Counted from the first letter of the stretch, positions 1-9,628 are shown. The stretch: 64,000 nucleotides of DNA from Methylomicrobium sp. (GCA_018333785.1 JAGXSU010000058.1:23923-87922), one strand, 5' to 3'. Made by a program: numbers and translations. The notes: generated from the sequence alone by a model not told the origin.

Positions 1-78
1 GGATTCCGGCAATCCCTGCCGGAATGACGCGCTCGAATACAGATAAAGAGTTAGAGCTGGATCATCTTTATAATCAGG
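1..78. repeat. Right part of a TIR-bounded repeat with REP core, cut by the window start
   Basis: A palindromic core (CCGGCAATCCCTGCCGG, about 7-23) is followed by sequence ending in AAGATGATC..., read on the minus strand. The right end, CATCTTTATAATCAGG at 63-78, matches the right terminus of the complete copy at 10614-10786. The first 30 bases are nearly identical between the two copies. The left end lies outside the window. An ORF running through it (24-263) is a product of the repeat. Confidence 0.75.
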
Positions 79-171
79 AAATACTTTGTATATGCTCACT
101 CTATTCATTGTTCATTAAATCAGCTTTGTGGACGTCTTCTTTATTTCCAGGGTTCACCCGTTATTATCTGA

Positions 172-1479
172 ATGCAATCAAAATCGATGGAAGACTTGCA
201 CGATCAACAAGACGCCGGCAATCCGGAGCGTCTGAACAAAGAATGTTATTGTGTATCGCTTGATAGGGCGGCTATGCGGGCTCAATTATCAGAACAGGCC
301 AGGGAAGTGGATCTTTATAAAATGATTACCGAAGAAAGGCCGCACCTTTTTGCCGAATCGGCTGTTTTTGTCACCGAATCCTGCCTTTCCAAACAGCAGC
401 AAATTATTGCCGCGATTGAAAACGTGATTGCTTTACCCGCGTTCCAAGCGCTGGCGCTACGTTTTGCGCCTTCGGCTGCACATTTTATCCCTAAAGCCAG
501 CGGTGTTTTTCTGGGTTTTGATTTTCATTTAAGTCCGGAAGGACCCAAGCTGATTGAAATCAACACCAACGCCGGTGGCGCAATGCTCAATGTCATGCTG
601 GCTAAAGCCCAATTATCCTGTTGCGAGCTTGCCGCGGGCAAGCAACCCGGCATCACTTCTTCATGCAAGGCCGAGCAGGCATTTATGGCCATGTTTCTCC
701 AGGAATGGCGGGCAGAAAATACACAAAGATCATTAAAATCCATCGCGATTGTTGATACGCAGCCGCAAACCCAATTCATGCTGCCTGAATTCATTCTTTT
801 TCAAAAACTATTCGAGCGAAACGGCATCACTGCCGTTATTGCCGATCCCTCAGAACTTGATTATAAGGAGGGTCATGTCTGGTATGGTCACTTGCAGATT
901 GACCTTATTTACAACCGGCTCACTGATTTTGGCTTGACGCAACCCGAGCATCATCAGCTTCGGGACGCTTATCTTGATTCGGCCGTTGTCTTGACGCCCC
1001 ATCCCCGAAATCATGCGCTTTATGCCGATAAAAGAAATCTGGCGTTGCTGACGGATGAAACAACACTGCTGGAATTAGACCTTGATGAACCAACCCGTAC
1101 TTTGTTGCTTCAAGGCATCGCACAGACGCGCTTGGTGAAGGCCGATGATGCCGACTGGCTTTGGAAAAACCGTAAACAGTTGTTCTTCAAGCCCGCCAGA
1201 GGTTACGGCAGCAAAGCCGCTTACCGCGGCGACAAAATGACTCTTCGCGTTTTTGATGAAATTCTGCAGCACGATTATGTCGCTCAAAAGCTGGTTCAGC
1301 CAAGTGAGCGGCAACTTGAAATAGGCAACGAAAAGCTGGATTTTAAGGTAGATCTGCGTAATTACGTTTATCAGCGTCAGGTGCAATGGGTCTGCGCTCG
1401 CTTATATCAAGGCCAAACAACCAACTTTAGAACGCCGGGCGGAGGCTTTGCCCAGGTCGTTGCAATTCCGGATGTCTAA
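172..1479 (+). CDS. ATP-grasp-fold protein of unknown function
   Basis: This 435-residue soluble protein has no signal peptide. Its C-terminal third resembles an ATP-grasp ligase domain. There is a glycine-rich loop, RGYGSKAAYRG, after a run ending FFKPA. DFKVDLRNYVY holds an acidic metal-ligand candidate. The end, TNFRTPGGGFAQV, resembles the Asn/Gly-rich nucleotide and magnesium site of glutathione-synthetase-like enzymes. The middle contains LIEINTNAGG, another ligase-like motif. The family normally joins a carboxylate to an amine or thiol with ATP, but the substrate cannot be told from sequence. The gene stands alone, with a repeat upstream and a possible small ORF downstream. The start at 172 is uncertain: no clear Shine-Dalgarno precedes it, and an ATG at 274 is a possible internal alternative. 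Confidence 0.75.
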   Translation: MQSKSMEDLHDQQDAGNPERLNKECYCVSLDRAAMRAQLSEQAREVDLYKMITEERPHLFAESAVFVTESCLSKQQQIIAAIENVIALPAFQALALRFAPSAAHFIPKASGVFLGFDFHLSPEGPKLIEINTNAGGAMLNVMLAKAQLSCCELAAGKQPGITSSCKAEQAFMAMFLQEWRAENTQRSLKSIAIVDTQPQTQFMLPEFILFQKLFERNGITAVIADPSELDYKEGHVWYGHLQIDLIYNRLTDFGLTQPEHHQLRDAYLDSAVVLTPHPRNHALYADKRNLALLTDETTLLELDLDEPTRTLLLQGIAQTRLVKADDADWLWKNRKQLFFKPARGYGSKAAYRGDKMTLRVFDEILQHDYVAQKLVQPSERQLEIGNEKLDFKVDLRNYVYQRQVQWVCARLYQGQTTNFRTPGGGFAQVVAIPDV

Positions 1480-1622
1480 GCGCAAATCAATATCCTGAGT
1501 CCGGATGCGTTCAAAAAACACCCTTCTGAAAGGGGATGGGGCTGTCCGCAGGCCTTTTTAAGATGTCACGAATCTGTCATATCAAACGGCGATAATTCAG
1601 TTTTATTTTTCCGGAATTATTT

Positions 1623-1829
1623 ATGAATGATGGATGCAATGCGTTAACGGCTCAATACACTTTCCCGCTGGATATGGACGAAGTCTGTGTCAGCTTCTTG
1701 CCGGCTATCGACCAGGCCTTACTGCATTTGCTGGTCGACAACAAAAGAAGGGTCTCATCAGCGGGTTCATTTAAAGAGCCATCCCGGTTCTTTGGTCTTG
1801 ATGAACATGAAGTCGCTTTAGGGCGATAA
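1623..1829 (+). CDS. Possible small hypothetical protein, 68 aa
   Basis: The ORF begins MNDGCNALTAQ and ends HEVALGR. It fills the gap between the ATP-grasp gene and the convergent reductase gene, stopping six bases short of the latter. No domain, signal peptide or membrane segment is recognised and no convincing ribosome-binding site is seen. It is kept as a weak call because it sits in an otherwise empty gap and does not shadow a longer frame. Confidence 0.25.
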   Translation: MNDGCNALTAQYTFPLDMDEVCVSFLPAIDQALLHLLVDNKRRVSSAGSFKEPSRFFGLDEHEVALGR

Positions 1830-1834
1830 GGCCA

Positions 1835-2914
1835 TCATTTGAGTGCGGGATAATCGGTGTAACCTTTTTCCCCGCCGCCATAGAAGGTATCAAAGTCCGG
1901 CTCATTCAAGGGTGCGTTGATTTTGAATCGCGCCACCAAATCAGGATTGGCAATGAAGGGCTTGCCGAATGCGACCAGATCGCAGCGCTTCGCGGCAATG
2001 CATTCATTTGCGCTGGCCAAGGTGTAGCCGCCGTTGGCAATATAAACGCCTTTGAAACACTGTCTTAACGCATCAAAATCAAAGGTGGAATGATCCTCTT
2101 CAACCGGAATCATGCGTTCGACGATGTGAAGATAAGCTAAGTTGAATCGGTTTAACTGCTCAACGACATAAACAAAATGCGTTTGAGGATCACTGTCCGT
2201 CATGTCGTTAAAAGGATTGGTCGGAGATAATCGCAAACCTACTTTATCCGATCCTATCGCCTCAGAGACTGCGGCCAACACCTCAAACAAAAAGCGAGCA
2301 CGATTTTCAATCGATCCGCCATAGGCATCGGTCCTTTGGTTGGAGCCATCACGCAGGAACTGATCCAGTAAATAACCATTGGCCGCGTGTACTTCTATAC
2401 CGTCAAATCCTGCTTTAAGCGCATTGATGGCAGCCGATCGATAGTGGTCAATGATGACGGGTATTTCGGAGAGTTCCAGTGCTCTCGGCGTCTCGTAGGG
2501 CTTAAAGCCATCCTCGGTAAAGGCGTTGCCTTCAATTTTAATGGCCGATGGCGCAACCGGCAGTTGATGATCGGGTTGCAAGTCACGGTGTGAAACGCGG
2601 CCTACATGCCAAAGCTGCAACACAATGAGGCCGCCTTCTTCATGAACGGCGGAAGTAACTTTCCGCCAGCCCTCGATCTGTTCATCGCTGTAAATGCCCG
2701 GCGTATAGGCATAGCCTTTTCCTTGCGGCGAGATTTGAGTAGCTTCGGCAATGATTAATCCGGCGGTAGCTCGCTGGCGGTAATACGTGGCATTCAATTC
2801 CCAGGGAATATCGCCAGGTTGTTTTGACCTGCTTCGGGTCAAAGGCGCCATGACGATTCGATTTTTTAATGAGAGACTTCCGGCAATAACCGGCGTGAAT
2901 AAACTAGTTGGCAT
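1835..2914 (-). CDS. nemA: Old yellow enzyme family alkene reductase (NemA-like)
   Basis: This 359-residue FMN-dependent TIM-barrel ene-reductase is expected to use NADPH to reduce activated C=C bonds, such as enones and N-ethylmaleimide, or nitro groups. The start SLFTPVIAGSLSLKNRIVMA is the classic FMN-binding entry strand. The pair HAAN, in GIEVHAANGYLLDQFL at about residue 180, supplies the His/Asn that bind the substrate carbonyl. It is followed by the signature GGSIENRARF. FGKPFIANPDL near the C-terminus is the phosphate-binding end of the barrel. Length is normal for the NemA/OYE class and the gene is monocistronic. The assignment to the family is firm; the physiological substrate is unknown. 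Confidence 0.9.
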   Translation of the reverse strand: MPTSLFTPVIAGSLSLKNRIVMAPLTRSRSKQPGDIPWELNATYYRQRATAGLIIAEATQISPQGKGYAYTPGIYSDEQIEGWRKVTSAVHEEGGLIVLQLWHVGRVSHRDLQPDHQLPVAPSAIKIEGNAFTEDGFKPYETPRALELSEIPVIIDHYRSAAINALKAGFDGIEVHAANGYLLDQFLRDGSNQRTDAYGGSIENRARFLFEVLAAVSEAIGSDKVGLRLSPTNPFNDMTDSDPQTHFVYVVEQLNRFNLAYLHIVERMIPVEEDHSTFDFDALRQCFKGVYIANGGYTLASANECIAAKRCDLVAFGKPFIANPDLVARFKINAPLNEPDFDTFYGGGEKGYTDYPALK

Positions 2915-2990
2915 GGTGCTTCCCGGGTTGAATAAAGCAAAAAGTGCAATTGGCTCTGTTGGAATAATCAGGTAACTTTTTCAATCAATC

Positions 2991-3320
2991 TTAACGAAGG
3001 GTGTGGCGGTGTTCTGACGCGGCAATTTGCGCACGCAGCATCTCCCGTTCTTCCATTAAATCCAGAACCAGGGCGATTCCGGCAAGATTGATGCCCAAAT
3101 CCCGTTGCAGCCTGAGCGCAAAACGCGCGCGGACCAGATTGGCACCTGAAAAACGCCATTCATGAATGTTTTCGCCGCTGGGTTCAATGATACTCTCTTC
3201 CACGAGGCTGATGATCATATCGGCATTGGTGCCGCAGGCTTTGCAAAGCTGGCCCAATGTCAGGCTGTCTTCTTCAATGACGGTGCCGGTATACACTAAT
3301 AACAAATCAGATGATTTCAT
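2991..3320 (-). CDS. cbpM: CbpM, MerR-like modulator of CbpA
   Basis: A 109-residue protein of the CbpM/MerR_2 type. In E. coli CbpM binds the J-domain of CbpA and inhibits both its DNA binding and its co-chaperone activity. The helix-rich segment [21 protein letters not shown] looks like the winged-helix part. [20 protein letters not shown] at about residues 64-83, followed by LVLDLMEE, is the typical CbpM/MerR core. Its ATG overlaps the cbpA stop by four bases (ATGA), so the two are almost certainly translationally coupled in a cbpA-cbpM operon. Confidence 0.88.
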   Translation of the reverse strand: MKSSDLLLVYTGTVIEEDSLTLGQLCKACGTNADMIISLVEESIIEPSGENIHEWRFSGANLVRARFALRLQRDLGINLAGIALVLDLMEEREMLRAQIAASEHRHTLR

Positions 3321-4270
3321 AAACTGAGTCCTAGCGATTGACGCGGATTATAATCCAGTTGTGCCTGCATTTGCCGGTAAACCGAGCGAGCCGTTTCAGA
3401 ATCGGCTGGCGGTAGCGTAATTTGCAGCACAACAAAAAAATCGCCCGGTTTTTTCGAGGGTAAGCCTCGGCCTTTTATTCGCAGTTTGCTGCCTTGTCTG
3501 GAATTGGCCGGGATGCTCAGATCGACAGGACCTTCTGGCGTGGGTACCTTGATTTTGGCGCCCAATGCAGCCTCCCAGGGCGTCACCGGTAAATCCAGGT
3601 AAATATCGGTATCGATGACGCGATAGAGCCGATGTGGATTGAATGCGACTTCGAGTAATAAGTCACCGGCTTGGGCGCCACCCAGTCCCGGGCTACCCTG
3701 GCCTGTAAGCCTGATATGCTGGCCCGGTTTGATGCCTTTGGGTATTTTGATATTCAGGGATCTTTGTTTTAGTTGTAAATAACCTTTCGCATCGGTCTCG
3801 GGGATGTTGAAAATAATCGTCTTTGTTGCGCCGGTGATGCTCTCTTCCAGGTCAATTGTGATTTTGGCATGCGTATCCTGGCCTCGGTTATGAACGTTGA
3901 AATGTTCGCGGCCTGCACTTCTGAAACCCGTATGGCCGAATAATTGCTCAAAGAAATCACTGTAGACACCGGCTTCGTCACTGGTAAATCCTCCGCCCTT
4001 GAATTCAAACGCTTGTTCCCAATCGGGCGGCGGATTGAAATCCTGTCCGGCTTTCCAGTTAGCGCCCAATTTATCGTAGGCCGTTCTTTTTTCAGGGTCT
4101 TTTAATACCTCATAGGCTTCGCCTAACTCTTTAAATTTAGCTTCGGCATTTTTTTCCTTGCTGACATCGGGATGATATTTTCGCGCTAATTTACGATAAG
4201 CCCGCTTGATCTCTTCCTGAGTCGCTGAGCGCGGAACGCCCATTATTTGATAGTAATCTTTAAATTTCAT
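3317..4270 (-). CDS. cbpA: CbpA, DnaJ-family co-chaperone / curved-DNA-binding protein
   Basis: A 317-residue Hsp40. The N-terminal J-domain (about 5-70) has the HPD tripeptide at residues 33-35 that stimulates DnaK. A Gly/Phe-rich linker follows, then two DnaJ C-terminal beta domains from about residue 130 ([55 protein letters not shown]). It lacks the zinc-finger repeats of DnaJ, which places it in the CbpA class. The coupled cbpM downstream supports this. It is predicted to act in the cytoplasm with DnaK and to bind curved DNA as a nucleoid protein in stationary phase; that part is family knowledge. Confidence 0.93.
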   Translation of the reverse strand: MKFKDYYQIMGVPRSATQEEIKRAYRKLARKYHPDVSKEKNAEAKFKELGEAYEVLKDPEKRTAYDKLGANWKAGQDFNPPPDWEQAFEFKGGGFTSDEAGVYSDFFEQLFGHTGFRSAGREHFNVHNRGQDTHAKITIDLEESITGATKTIIFNIPETDAKGYLQLKQRSLNIKIPKGIKPGQHIRLTGQGSPGLGGAQAGDLLLEVAFNPHRLYRVIDTDIYLDLPVTPWEAALGAKIKVPTPEGPVDLSIPANSRQGSKLRIKGRGLPSKKPGDFFVVLQITLPPADSETARSVYRQMQAQLDYNPRQSLGLSL

Positions 4271-4802
4271 AGTGTGCGGTTAACCAGTGGATAGAGTTAA
4301 ACAGTGATTCTTTGTCAGCAGTTCCCCGCGTGATAAAAATGGGACATCGTAAACTTTGCGCGGATGTCGACAGCAGGGATACTGTGGTCAATCCCTCTTG
4401 AATGGGGTCACGGCGGTCCTGGCAAGGCTTACCACTACCCTCAAGCCGGGAAATGCAGGATTTTAACCATTGGATTAGCTCTGCTGCAAAGTTTAACCAC
4501 TACGGGTAAGCGCTGAAGGTTTCTTGCTACATTGGCAAACCTCGTTTCTTAAGTCAACACAATTGAGACAGACGCATGCCTCACTCAACAAGTTGAAACT
4601 TAAATGGAAAGTCTAACTGCGTCACCGCGAGGGGGTGAGGATTAACAGAAAATGAACTCTTCGTCTTTAGTAAAGCGAACTCGCTTGGCTCAGAGAGCAA
4701 TTCATCACAAGAGTTTTACCGGATCGTGAGGATTTCGTGATTAATCTCCAGGCACAATACATTCGCCATTTAGAACAACATTACTTATTTAGGAGATTAC
4801 TC
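4271..4802. other. Long non-coding region upstream of the PEP-CTERM gene
   Basis: About 530 bases between the divergent cbpA and PEP-CTERM genes. Only a poor in-frame extension of the downstream ORF exists (from 4737). It holds short imperfect repeats (TTTTAACCATTGGATTAGCTC and TTTAACCACTACGGGTAAGC near 4463-4511). No riboswitch class could be matched by eye. The AGGAG at about 4790 belongs to the downstream gene. It could be a long 5' leader. Confidence 0.4.
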
Positions 4803-5624
4803 ATGTCATTCGTTAAAAACTCTTGCCGGCTTTCGGCACTGATATTATCCGGATTGTTATTGCCTTTATCGTCCGTTCAGGCGTCGTCAGTGCCGAATGT
4901 TTCGATCAGCATATCGAATCTATCCCCCGCCAATGGATTGTCATTTACGCCGGTATTTCTAGCTTTTCATGACGGTTCTTTCGACCCATTTGATGTTGGC
5001 ACAAAAGCCTCAAGCGCCATTCAGGTCATTGCTGAAAGAGGTATGTCTGCGGAATTAAGTAATTACTTCAGCAGTAATCATCCTGACGGCCTCAGCCATG
5101 TGCTAACTGCTACCAGTAACGGTTTCGGACCCGGTGTGTTCTTGCCCGGTGCCTCCGGTACAGTGAATTTTGCTTTGGACCCGATAAAACACCGTTATTT
5201 GAGCTATTTTTCCATGTTGCTTCCTTCTAATGACCGTTTTTTAGGCAACGACAATCCAAGGGAAATCGCTTTGTTCGATGACAACGGTCAGTTCGTCGGT
5301 GGCAGTTTTCAGGATAATGCAAACACTATTTGGGATTCAGGCACAGAGCAGGATGGTCGGTTTGGTGCAGCATTTGTGGTAGGCTCAAGTTCTGCAGACC
5401 ACGTTGGGGAAGACGGTGTCATTCAAACCAATTTCGATTTTTCGGTTTACAACGGCTTTACCACACCGGCAGGGTTTGATTTTAGTAATCTACCGGGAGC
5501 GTCTACCCCACTATTAAGAATAGATGTTGCTCCGGTTCCATTACCTGCTGCAATCTGGTTGTTCGGCAGCGCTTTATCATTATTGGGTTTTACTCGCAGA
5601 GTTTCTCGTTCCAGCATAGCTTAA
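4803..5624 (+). CDS. Spondin-domain protein with PEP-CTERM sorting tail
   Basis: The start is set at 4803 because AGGAG lies eight bases upstream and a signal peptide follows directly (MSFVKNSCRL, hydrophobic core LILSGLLLPL, cleavage after VQA). The mature region resembles a bacterial Spondin_N domain: NVSISISNLSPANGLSFTPV, then AFHDGSFDPFDVG. Its middle has VNFALDPIKHRYLSYFSMLL and NDNPREIALFDDNG. The C-terminus is VPLPAAIWLFGSALSLLG plus RR, a VPLPAA-type PEP-CTERM signal with a transmembrane segment and basic end, normally processed by an exosortase. The protein is therefore expected at the cell surface or in the matrix. The ligand is unknown. A strong hairpin follows the gene. Confidence 0.85.
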   Translation: MSFVKNSCRLSALILSGLLLPLSSVQASSVPNVSISISNLSPANGLSFTPVFLAFHDGSFDPFDVGTKASSAIQVIAERGMSAELSNYFSSNHPDGLSHVLTATSNGFGPGVFLPGASGTVNFALDPIKHRYLSYFSMLLPSNDRFLGNDNPREIALFDDNGQFVGGSFQDNANTIWDSGTEQDGRFGAAFVVGSSSADHVGEDGVIQTNFDFSVYNGFTTPAGFDFSNLPGASTPLLRIDVAPVPLPAAIWLFGSALSLLGFTRRVSRSSIA

Positions 5625-5632
5625 GCCGCATT

Positions 5633-5676
5633 TTGGATGAAATCGCCGGTATAACAGTCGGCGATTTCTGATCCAA
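5633..5676 (+). terminator. Strong hairpin after the spondin PEP-CTERM gene
   Basis: TTGGAT plus GAAATCGCCG pairs with CGGCGATTTC plus ATCCAA across a ten-base loop, interrupted by a two-base bulge. It lies nine bases after the stop codon. There is no T-run, so it may protect the 3' end or act with Rho rather than as a classic intrinsic terminator. No gene was recognised in the next 270 bases. Confidence 0.65.
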
Positions 5677-5949
5677 ACCAAATCCTCATCTCTCTCCACA
5701 ATGCTTTCAATACCATTTGTTCATCCATTGGTCTGATTCATCAACAGAAAATCGATCCCTATAGCGTTCAAGGCCTTGAACGGTCATTCAAAACGACTTC
5801 AAGGAAGCCGGCATCAAAGAAGCAATAGCTCAGATTAGCAAGGCTGATTCTCTTTTCCGTGGGGTTGTCTGGTCTATCGGTCAAACAAAACCGGTAAACC
5901 CGATACCAAGATTGCGTGGAATATTCTCTCTAATAACCAACCCGTATGA

Positions 5950-6621
5950 CTAAAATCTTTCTATGTAACCCTGCATTTGCAAAGTGTCCGGTGGTTTTCC
6001 GCTCGCTCGCCAGGCTTTTAGATCGATACTATGTCTTAAGGTTTGCGCCGTCTGGATCTGCTTTATTTCATTCGGTAAAGTGTCAGGCGCAAGCGCATCA
6101 GGGTGCCATAACGAAACCTGGTAGTCGCCTGCCGGGACATCGATAGACCAATGACCTTCAGCATTAGTTTGGGTGAAATAGGGTGTTTCGGTAATCAGGA
6201 TATACCCCAACATCCAGTCATGAATATTACAGCCCAGTGCCACCAAACCCGGTTGGTCAAACACGATGGGTTCAGCAGGCGTGCCTTTATATAATTTGAT
6301 TTCAAAGCGTTTTGCTTTAGAAAAAGAATATACATGGTGCTGAATATCGTCACTGTTGGGAAAATACACCGCAGTGCCTGGCGGGATAACCAGAATATGA
6401 GGAATAAATTCCTTGCCTTTTTGATCTAGGCGCCAACTGACAGGTTTACCGGCTGTTGCAGATAACCTTGGATCATGTGACAGCGGCTTGAGGGTGACCA
6501 CCACATCCGGCAAGGGTTTGCCGTCGCTATGCACCTGACCGCTCAAAGTGACGGCATACAGAGGCCTGGCCATGATCAGGCCACTAAGAATTAGAAAAAC
6601 AGCCGATAAGCAATTTGCCAT
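5950..6621 (-). CDS. Periplasmic cupredoxin-like protein (methylamine-utilization-type)
   Basis: A 223-residue secreted protein with a signal peptide ending around PLYAVTLSG. The central part looks like a type-1 copper site. The first His ligand is in SDDIQHHVYSFS. GCNIHDWMLGY carries Cys, His and Met spaced as in plastocyanin and azurin-like domains. A carboxypeptidase-regulatory-like beta domain follows (TNAEGHWSIDVPAGDYQVSLWHPD). Such proteins are often labelled methylamine utilization protein, without direct evidence. A role in periplasmic electron transfer or copper handling is inferred. It overlaps the upstream beta-barrel gene by 31 bases and is the last gene of the kinase operon. Confidence 0.8.
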   Translation of the reverse strand: MANCLSAVFLILSGLIMARPLYAVTLSGQVHSDGKPLPDVVVTLKPLSHDPRLSATAGKPVSWRLDQKGKEFIPHILVIPPGTAVYFPNSDDIQHHVYSFSKAKRFEIKLYKGTPAEPIVFDQPGLVALGCNIHDWMLGYILITETPYFTQTNAEGHWSIDVPAGDYQVSLWHPDALAPDTLPNEIKQIQTAQTLRHSIDLKAWRASGKPPDTLQMQGYIERF

Positions 6622-7862
6622 AAATTTTCCTCTTGCCGGGTCTGCTGATCCAGGTTGACTCTAGACTGACGATCACTGTCGATATGGGTGAATTCAAAAT
6701 TGATTTGATGCCGCTGAGCCAAAGTCAGATTGTAATTGATTGTCAACGCATGCCCTCTTTCCTCATTCTGATCTAGAGGAAGAAAATCGTTCTCATCGGT
6801 GGCAAAATATTCATGGCGTATACTGAAACGCTGATTACCCATTTTCTTGCTGATCAGAAACGACGCTGACCAAAATCCGTTGTCCACGGCAAAAAGACCC
6901 TGGATGCGCTCTCCCATCCGCGTTTGTCCGCTCATGCCCTGACTGATGAATATCCATTCCCAAGGCAAATGCACCTGTAAACCCAGGCTCCAGAATTGCG
7001 TACGCCAGCTATATTGACCGTTTTCCAGAGCCGTAGGATTACCAAGGTTATCGTAATATAAAACCCGGAAATTGTAAGCTTCGGGCCGATCGATGCTCAC
7101 TCCGCTGTAATAACCCGGTCTACCGTCCACCTCCACAAAAGGTTTTGTAACGCTTGCTTGCAGTGGCAAATGAGTTTGAATGCCAAGCGACTCGGGCAGG
7201 ACGAATTGATCATTCAAGGTAGCCTCATAGTCATGCAGACTCCAGCCGCGCCAGGCCAATAAAACCCCGGCAGTATCGTTATTCGCATAACCGGCGGCAA
7301 ACCATTTCAAACGATCGCCGCCTTCAGTCTGAAACCTTATATGTGCTTCAGCACCAAAAACTTTTAATTCCTCACCCACCCAGGTATTGATTGCCGAAGA
7401 GGTCAGGCTGTAGGGGCTTGTCCAGGCAGTGCCTATGTTTTCCATGGAGACCGGTGGAATAAACATTCCAAGACGAGTGCCGAATTGCCAGGCGGAAGTA
7501 CTGACCGGGCGGTAAACCAAAAACGCTTCGCTAAGGTCAACCGGAGTATGTTGATGGTCGGCATATTTTAAAGTCAATGTACTGGACCAATCCCAATCCA
7601 GTCGGGTTTGCAATACCAGTGCGGCCTCGTTGGCTAAAAAGCGACTGTTGTTTCCGCCATCGCGAAATTTGCCCAGTCCGTTTTCAATTTCTCCGGGTTG
7701 TGAATCCGAATATTGGTACCTAAGATCCAACAAGCCGTTCAGGTTGAATGCGGAAAAATCCGCATCAAACAGATCAGCATGGGAATCGCTGCTGACCAGA
7801 CCAATGACCCATGGGCAAAAGAACCGCAAAACTCCAACATACTTGGAAATCAAGGAGTTCAT
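6591..7862 (-). CDS. Outer-membrane beta-barrel protein, uncharacterised
   Basis: A 423-residue protein with a signal peptide (hydrophobic run FFCPWVIGLVSSDSHA) and alternating beta-strand pattern throughout. It ends in aromatic YRLFF, the terminal-Phe signature of BamA-inserted barrels. Strand-like repeats include NLNGLLDLRYQYSDS and INFEFTHIDSD. The start contains DADFSAFNLNGLLDLRYQY, similar to alginate- or phosphate-selective-type porin openings, but no specific family could be fixed. Its ATG overlaps the histidine-kinase stop by four bases and it overlaps the cupredoxin gene at its 3' end, so it is cotranscribed with both. A surface uptake or sensing role with the cupredoxin is inference. 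Confidence 0.75.
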   Translation of the reverse strand: MNSLISKYVGVLRFFCPWVIGLVSSDSHADLFDADFSAFNLNGLLDLRYQYSDSQPGEIENGLGKFRDGGNNSRFLANEAALVLQTRLDWDWSSTLTLKYADHQHTPVDLSEAFLVYRPVSTSAWQFGTRLGMFIPPVSMENIGTAWTSPYSLTSSAINTWVGEELKVFGAEAHIRFQTEGGDRLKWFAAGYANNDTAGVLLAWRGWSLHDYEATLNDQFVLPESLGIQTHLPLQASVTKPFVEVDGRPGYYSGVSIDRPEAYNFRVLYYDNLGNPTALENGQYSWRTQFWSLGLQVHLPWEWIFISQGMSGQTRMGERIQGLFAVDNGFWSASFLISKKMGNQRFSIRHEYFATDENDFLPLDQNEERGHALTINYNLTLAQRHQINFEFTHIDSDRQSRVNLDQQTRQEENLWQIAYRLFF

Positions 7863-9628
7863 TCGTCATGCTCTTGATCAGCCGTTTTCAACGGGAGGGC
7901 GAAGCAAAAGTTGCTGCCCTTTCCCAATATGCTCTCAACCTGAATAGTGCCACCATGTAAACTGAGTATCTTTGCGACAATGACCAAACCAAAACCACCG
8001 GCGTCAGATCGGGCGCGATGCGATAATGGGGATGACCAATCAAAGAGATTGTTCAAATACTCGGCAGGGATGCCGATTCCTGTATCCTTTAAACTAACCC
8101 TCATCCAGGACGCATCAACCCAAGCATTGACCCTTATTTTTCCTCCGGAAGGCGTATTTCTCAATGCGTTGTCCAGCAAATTAGTCAATAGGCGTTCGAT
8201 CAACCCGATGTCTGCATGAATGGTTGGCAGACCTTGTAACATGGGCATAGACAATTCAACTACTTTCTGCTCAGCGCTGAGTTGAAATTTTTGAACCACA
8301 TCCTGAATTAATTCCGCAATACAAAATGACTCTTTCTGGATACAGGTTTCATCGCATTCCAGTTTAGCCAGTTCGAAAAGCTCCTGAGCCAAGCGACTGA
8401 CTTTTTCACTCTGACGTAACGCAACCTGCAAATAACGCTGTTGCTCATGCTCCGGTAAATGATCCGCCTTGAGTTGCAGTGTTTCCAGAAAGCCATGTAG
8501 CACGGTCAATGGATTGCGTAAATCATGGGAAACGGTCGCTACCATTTCTCGACGCTGTTCATCTTTTTGTTTCAGTTCAAACATTTGTGTAGCCAGCTCA
8601 GCCGCGCGATTGAATGTCCTCGACATACGTCCGAGTTCATCCTGGCTAGTCACCGGGAGGGCTAGATCAAACTGACCATTCATCATGCGTTCCGAAGCGG
8701 TAGCCAGTTCTCGAAGAGGCTGGGAAACCTTTCTGGCAATCAAGATGCAGCCTAGCAAAATGATGATCAATCCGAATAACAACAAGGTTAGACTTGCATA
8801 AAGCATGAACCAATAAGGTTCCAAGGCATTGGCATAGTCTATTTGCAAGACGGCAAAAATCGAACGTTGGTTATCCGCCGATGGCAATAGTCGCCTGTGT
8901 GTCATTAGTTTGGCGCCTTCGATCACCAGCATTTCCAGTTGATCCGTCTGCACCGCATCTACTGCGAGCCATTTCGACACCAGCCATTCTTGCCTGTTCA
9001 GTGATAGCGAACTGCTTAAAATACGTGCTGCGCCTTCCGTGTGTTCGAGCAACGTTACTTCGATAGGCATTGAGCTCAACTGTTTTAAATAATCGGAGCG
9101 CCTATTATCGACCTGAACGGCAACCGCCACCCAGCCGATAGGTATGGGCGCCAAGACAGGGACAATGGCCCATTCATACAGCTGTTCTTCCAAAACGCCA
9201 AAGGCCACTGCTTTGCCCTGCTGCTCCGCTTCCGCTAGGGTTTGCGGAAATATAAAATGAGAGCCTTGAATTTTGCCGGCCGTATCAGCTACAACCCTGC
9301 CCTGTAAATCCACATAAAAGGCTCTTTGTCCGCGAATTCGCAGGGTCAAATTCTCCAAGGCTGATGCGATGGTTTTTGCATCCCCTTCGCTTACAGTCGT
9401 GCGAAAACCGAAATCGGCCACTAGAATCCGGGTTTCGCTGGCCATTCGTTCGCCGCCTTCCGTCAGTATCTGCTTGAAGACCGCTTCGGCATAAATCAGA
9501 TTTTGATGGAGTTGTTTGATGGAATTGTCATAGAAAATTCTATAGGCGCAGTATACAGTCAGGAGTTGCACGCTGATAAACAATATGGAAAAGAACAACA
9601 CTATCCGGGTTTGAAAGCTGAATTTCAT
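7859..9628 (-). CDS. Membrane sensor histidine kinase with extracytoplasmic sensor and HAMP
   Basis: Counting from the ATG at 9628, the order is TM1 (about 8-31), a periplasmic sensor of about 240 residues that looks Cache-like (FYVDLQGRVVADTAG), TM2 (about 272-299), HAMP, HisKA with phospho-His in VATVSHDLRNPLTVLHGF (about H368), and the HATPase boxes LLDNALRNTP, DTGIGIP and GGFGLVIVAKIL. An upstream GTG at 9655 would add nine residues; neither start has a well-placed Shine-Dalgarno. It lies just downstream of its response regulator and overlaps the barrel gene by four bases. It probably reports a small periplasmic ligand and controls the barrel/cupredoxin genes, which is inference from the operon. 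Confidence 0.92.
   Translation of the reverse strand: MKFSFQTRIVLFFSILFISVQLLTVYCAYRIFYDNSIKQLHQNLIYAEAVFKQILTEGGERMASETRILVADFGFRTTVSEGDAKTIASALENLTLRIRGQRAFYVDLQGRVVADTAGKIQGSHFIFPQTLAEAEQQGKAVAFGVLEEQLYEWAIVPVLAPIPIGWVAVAVQVDNRRSDYLKQLSSMPIEVTLLEHTEGAARILSSSLSLNRQEWLVSKWLAVDAVQTDQLEMLVIEGAKLMTHRRLLPSADNQRSIFAVLQIDYANALEPYWFMLYASLTLLLFGLIIILLGCILIARKVSQPLRELATASERMMNGQFDLALPVTSQDELGRMSRTFNRAAELATQMFELKQKDEQRREMVATVSHDLRNPLTVLHGFLETLQLKADHLPEHEQQRYLQVALRQSEKVSRLAQELFELAKLECDETCIQKESFCIAELIQDVVQKFQLSAEQKVVELSMPMLQGLPTIHADIGLIERLLTNLLDNALRNTPSGGKIRVNAWVDASWMRVSLKDTGIGIPAEYLNNLFDWSSPLSHRARSDAGGFGLVIVAKILSLHGGTIQVESILGKGSNFCFALPLKTADQEHDE

Noticed and set aside
24..263. ORF of 79 aa at the window start
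   Set aside because: It begins inside the repeat element and overlaps the ATP-grasp gene; no domain or ribosome-binding site.
4271..4802. c-di-GMP, TPP or cobalamin riboswitch
   Set aside because: The conserved core boxes of these classes could not be found by eye.
5785..5945. Possible decayed coding remnant (55-codon open frame reading NDFKEAGIKEAIAQ)
   Set aside because: No start codon with a ribosome site and no recognisable family; too short to support.
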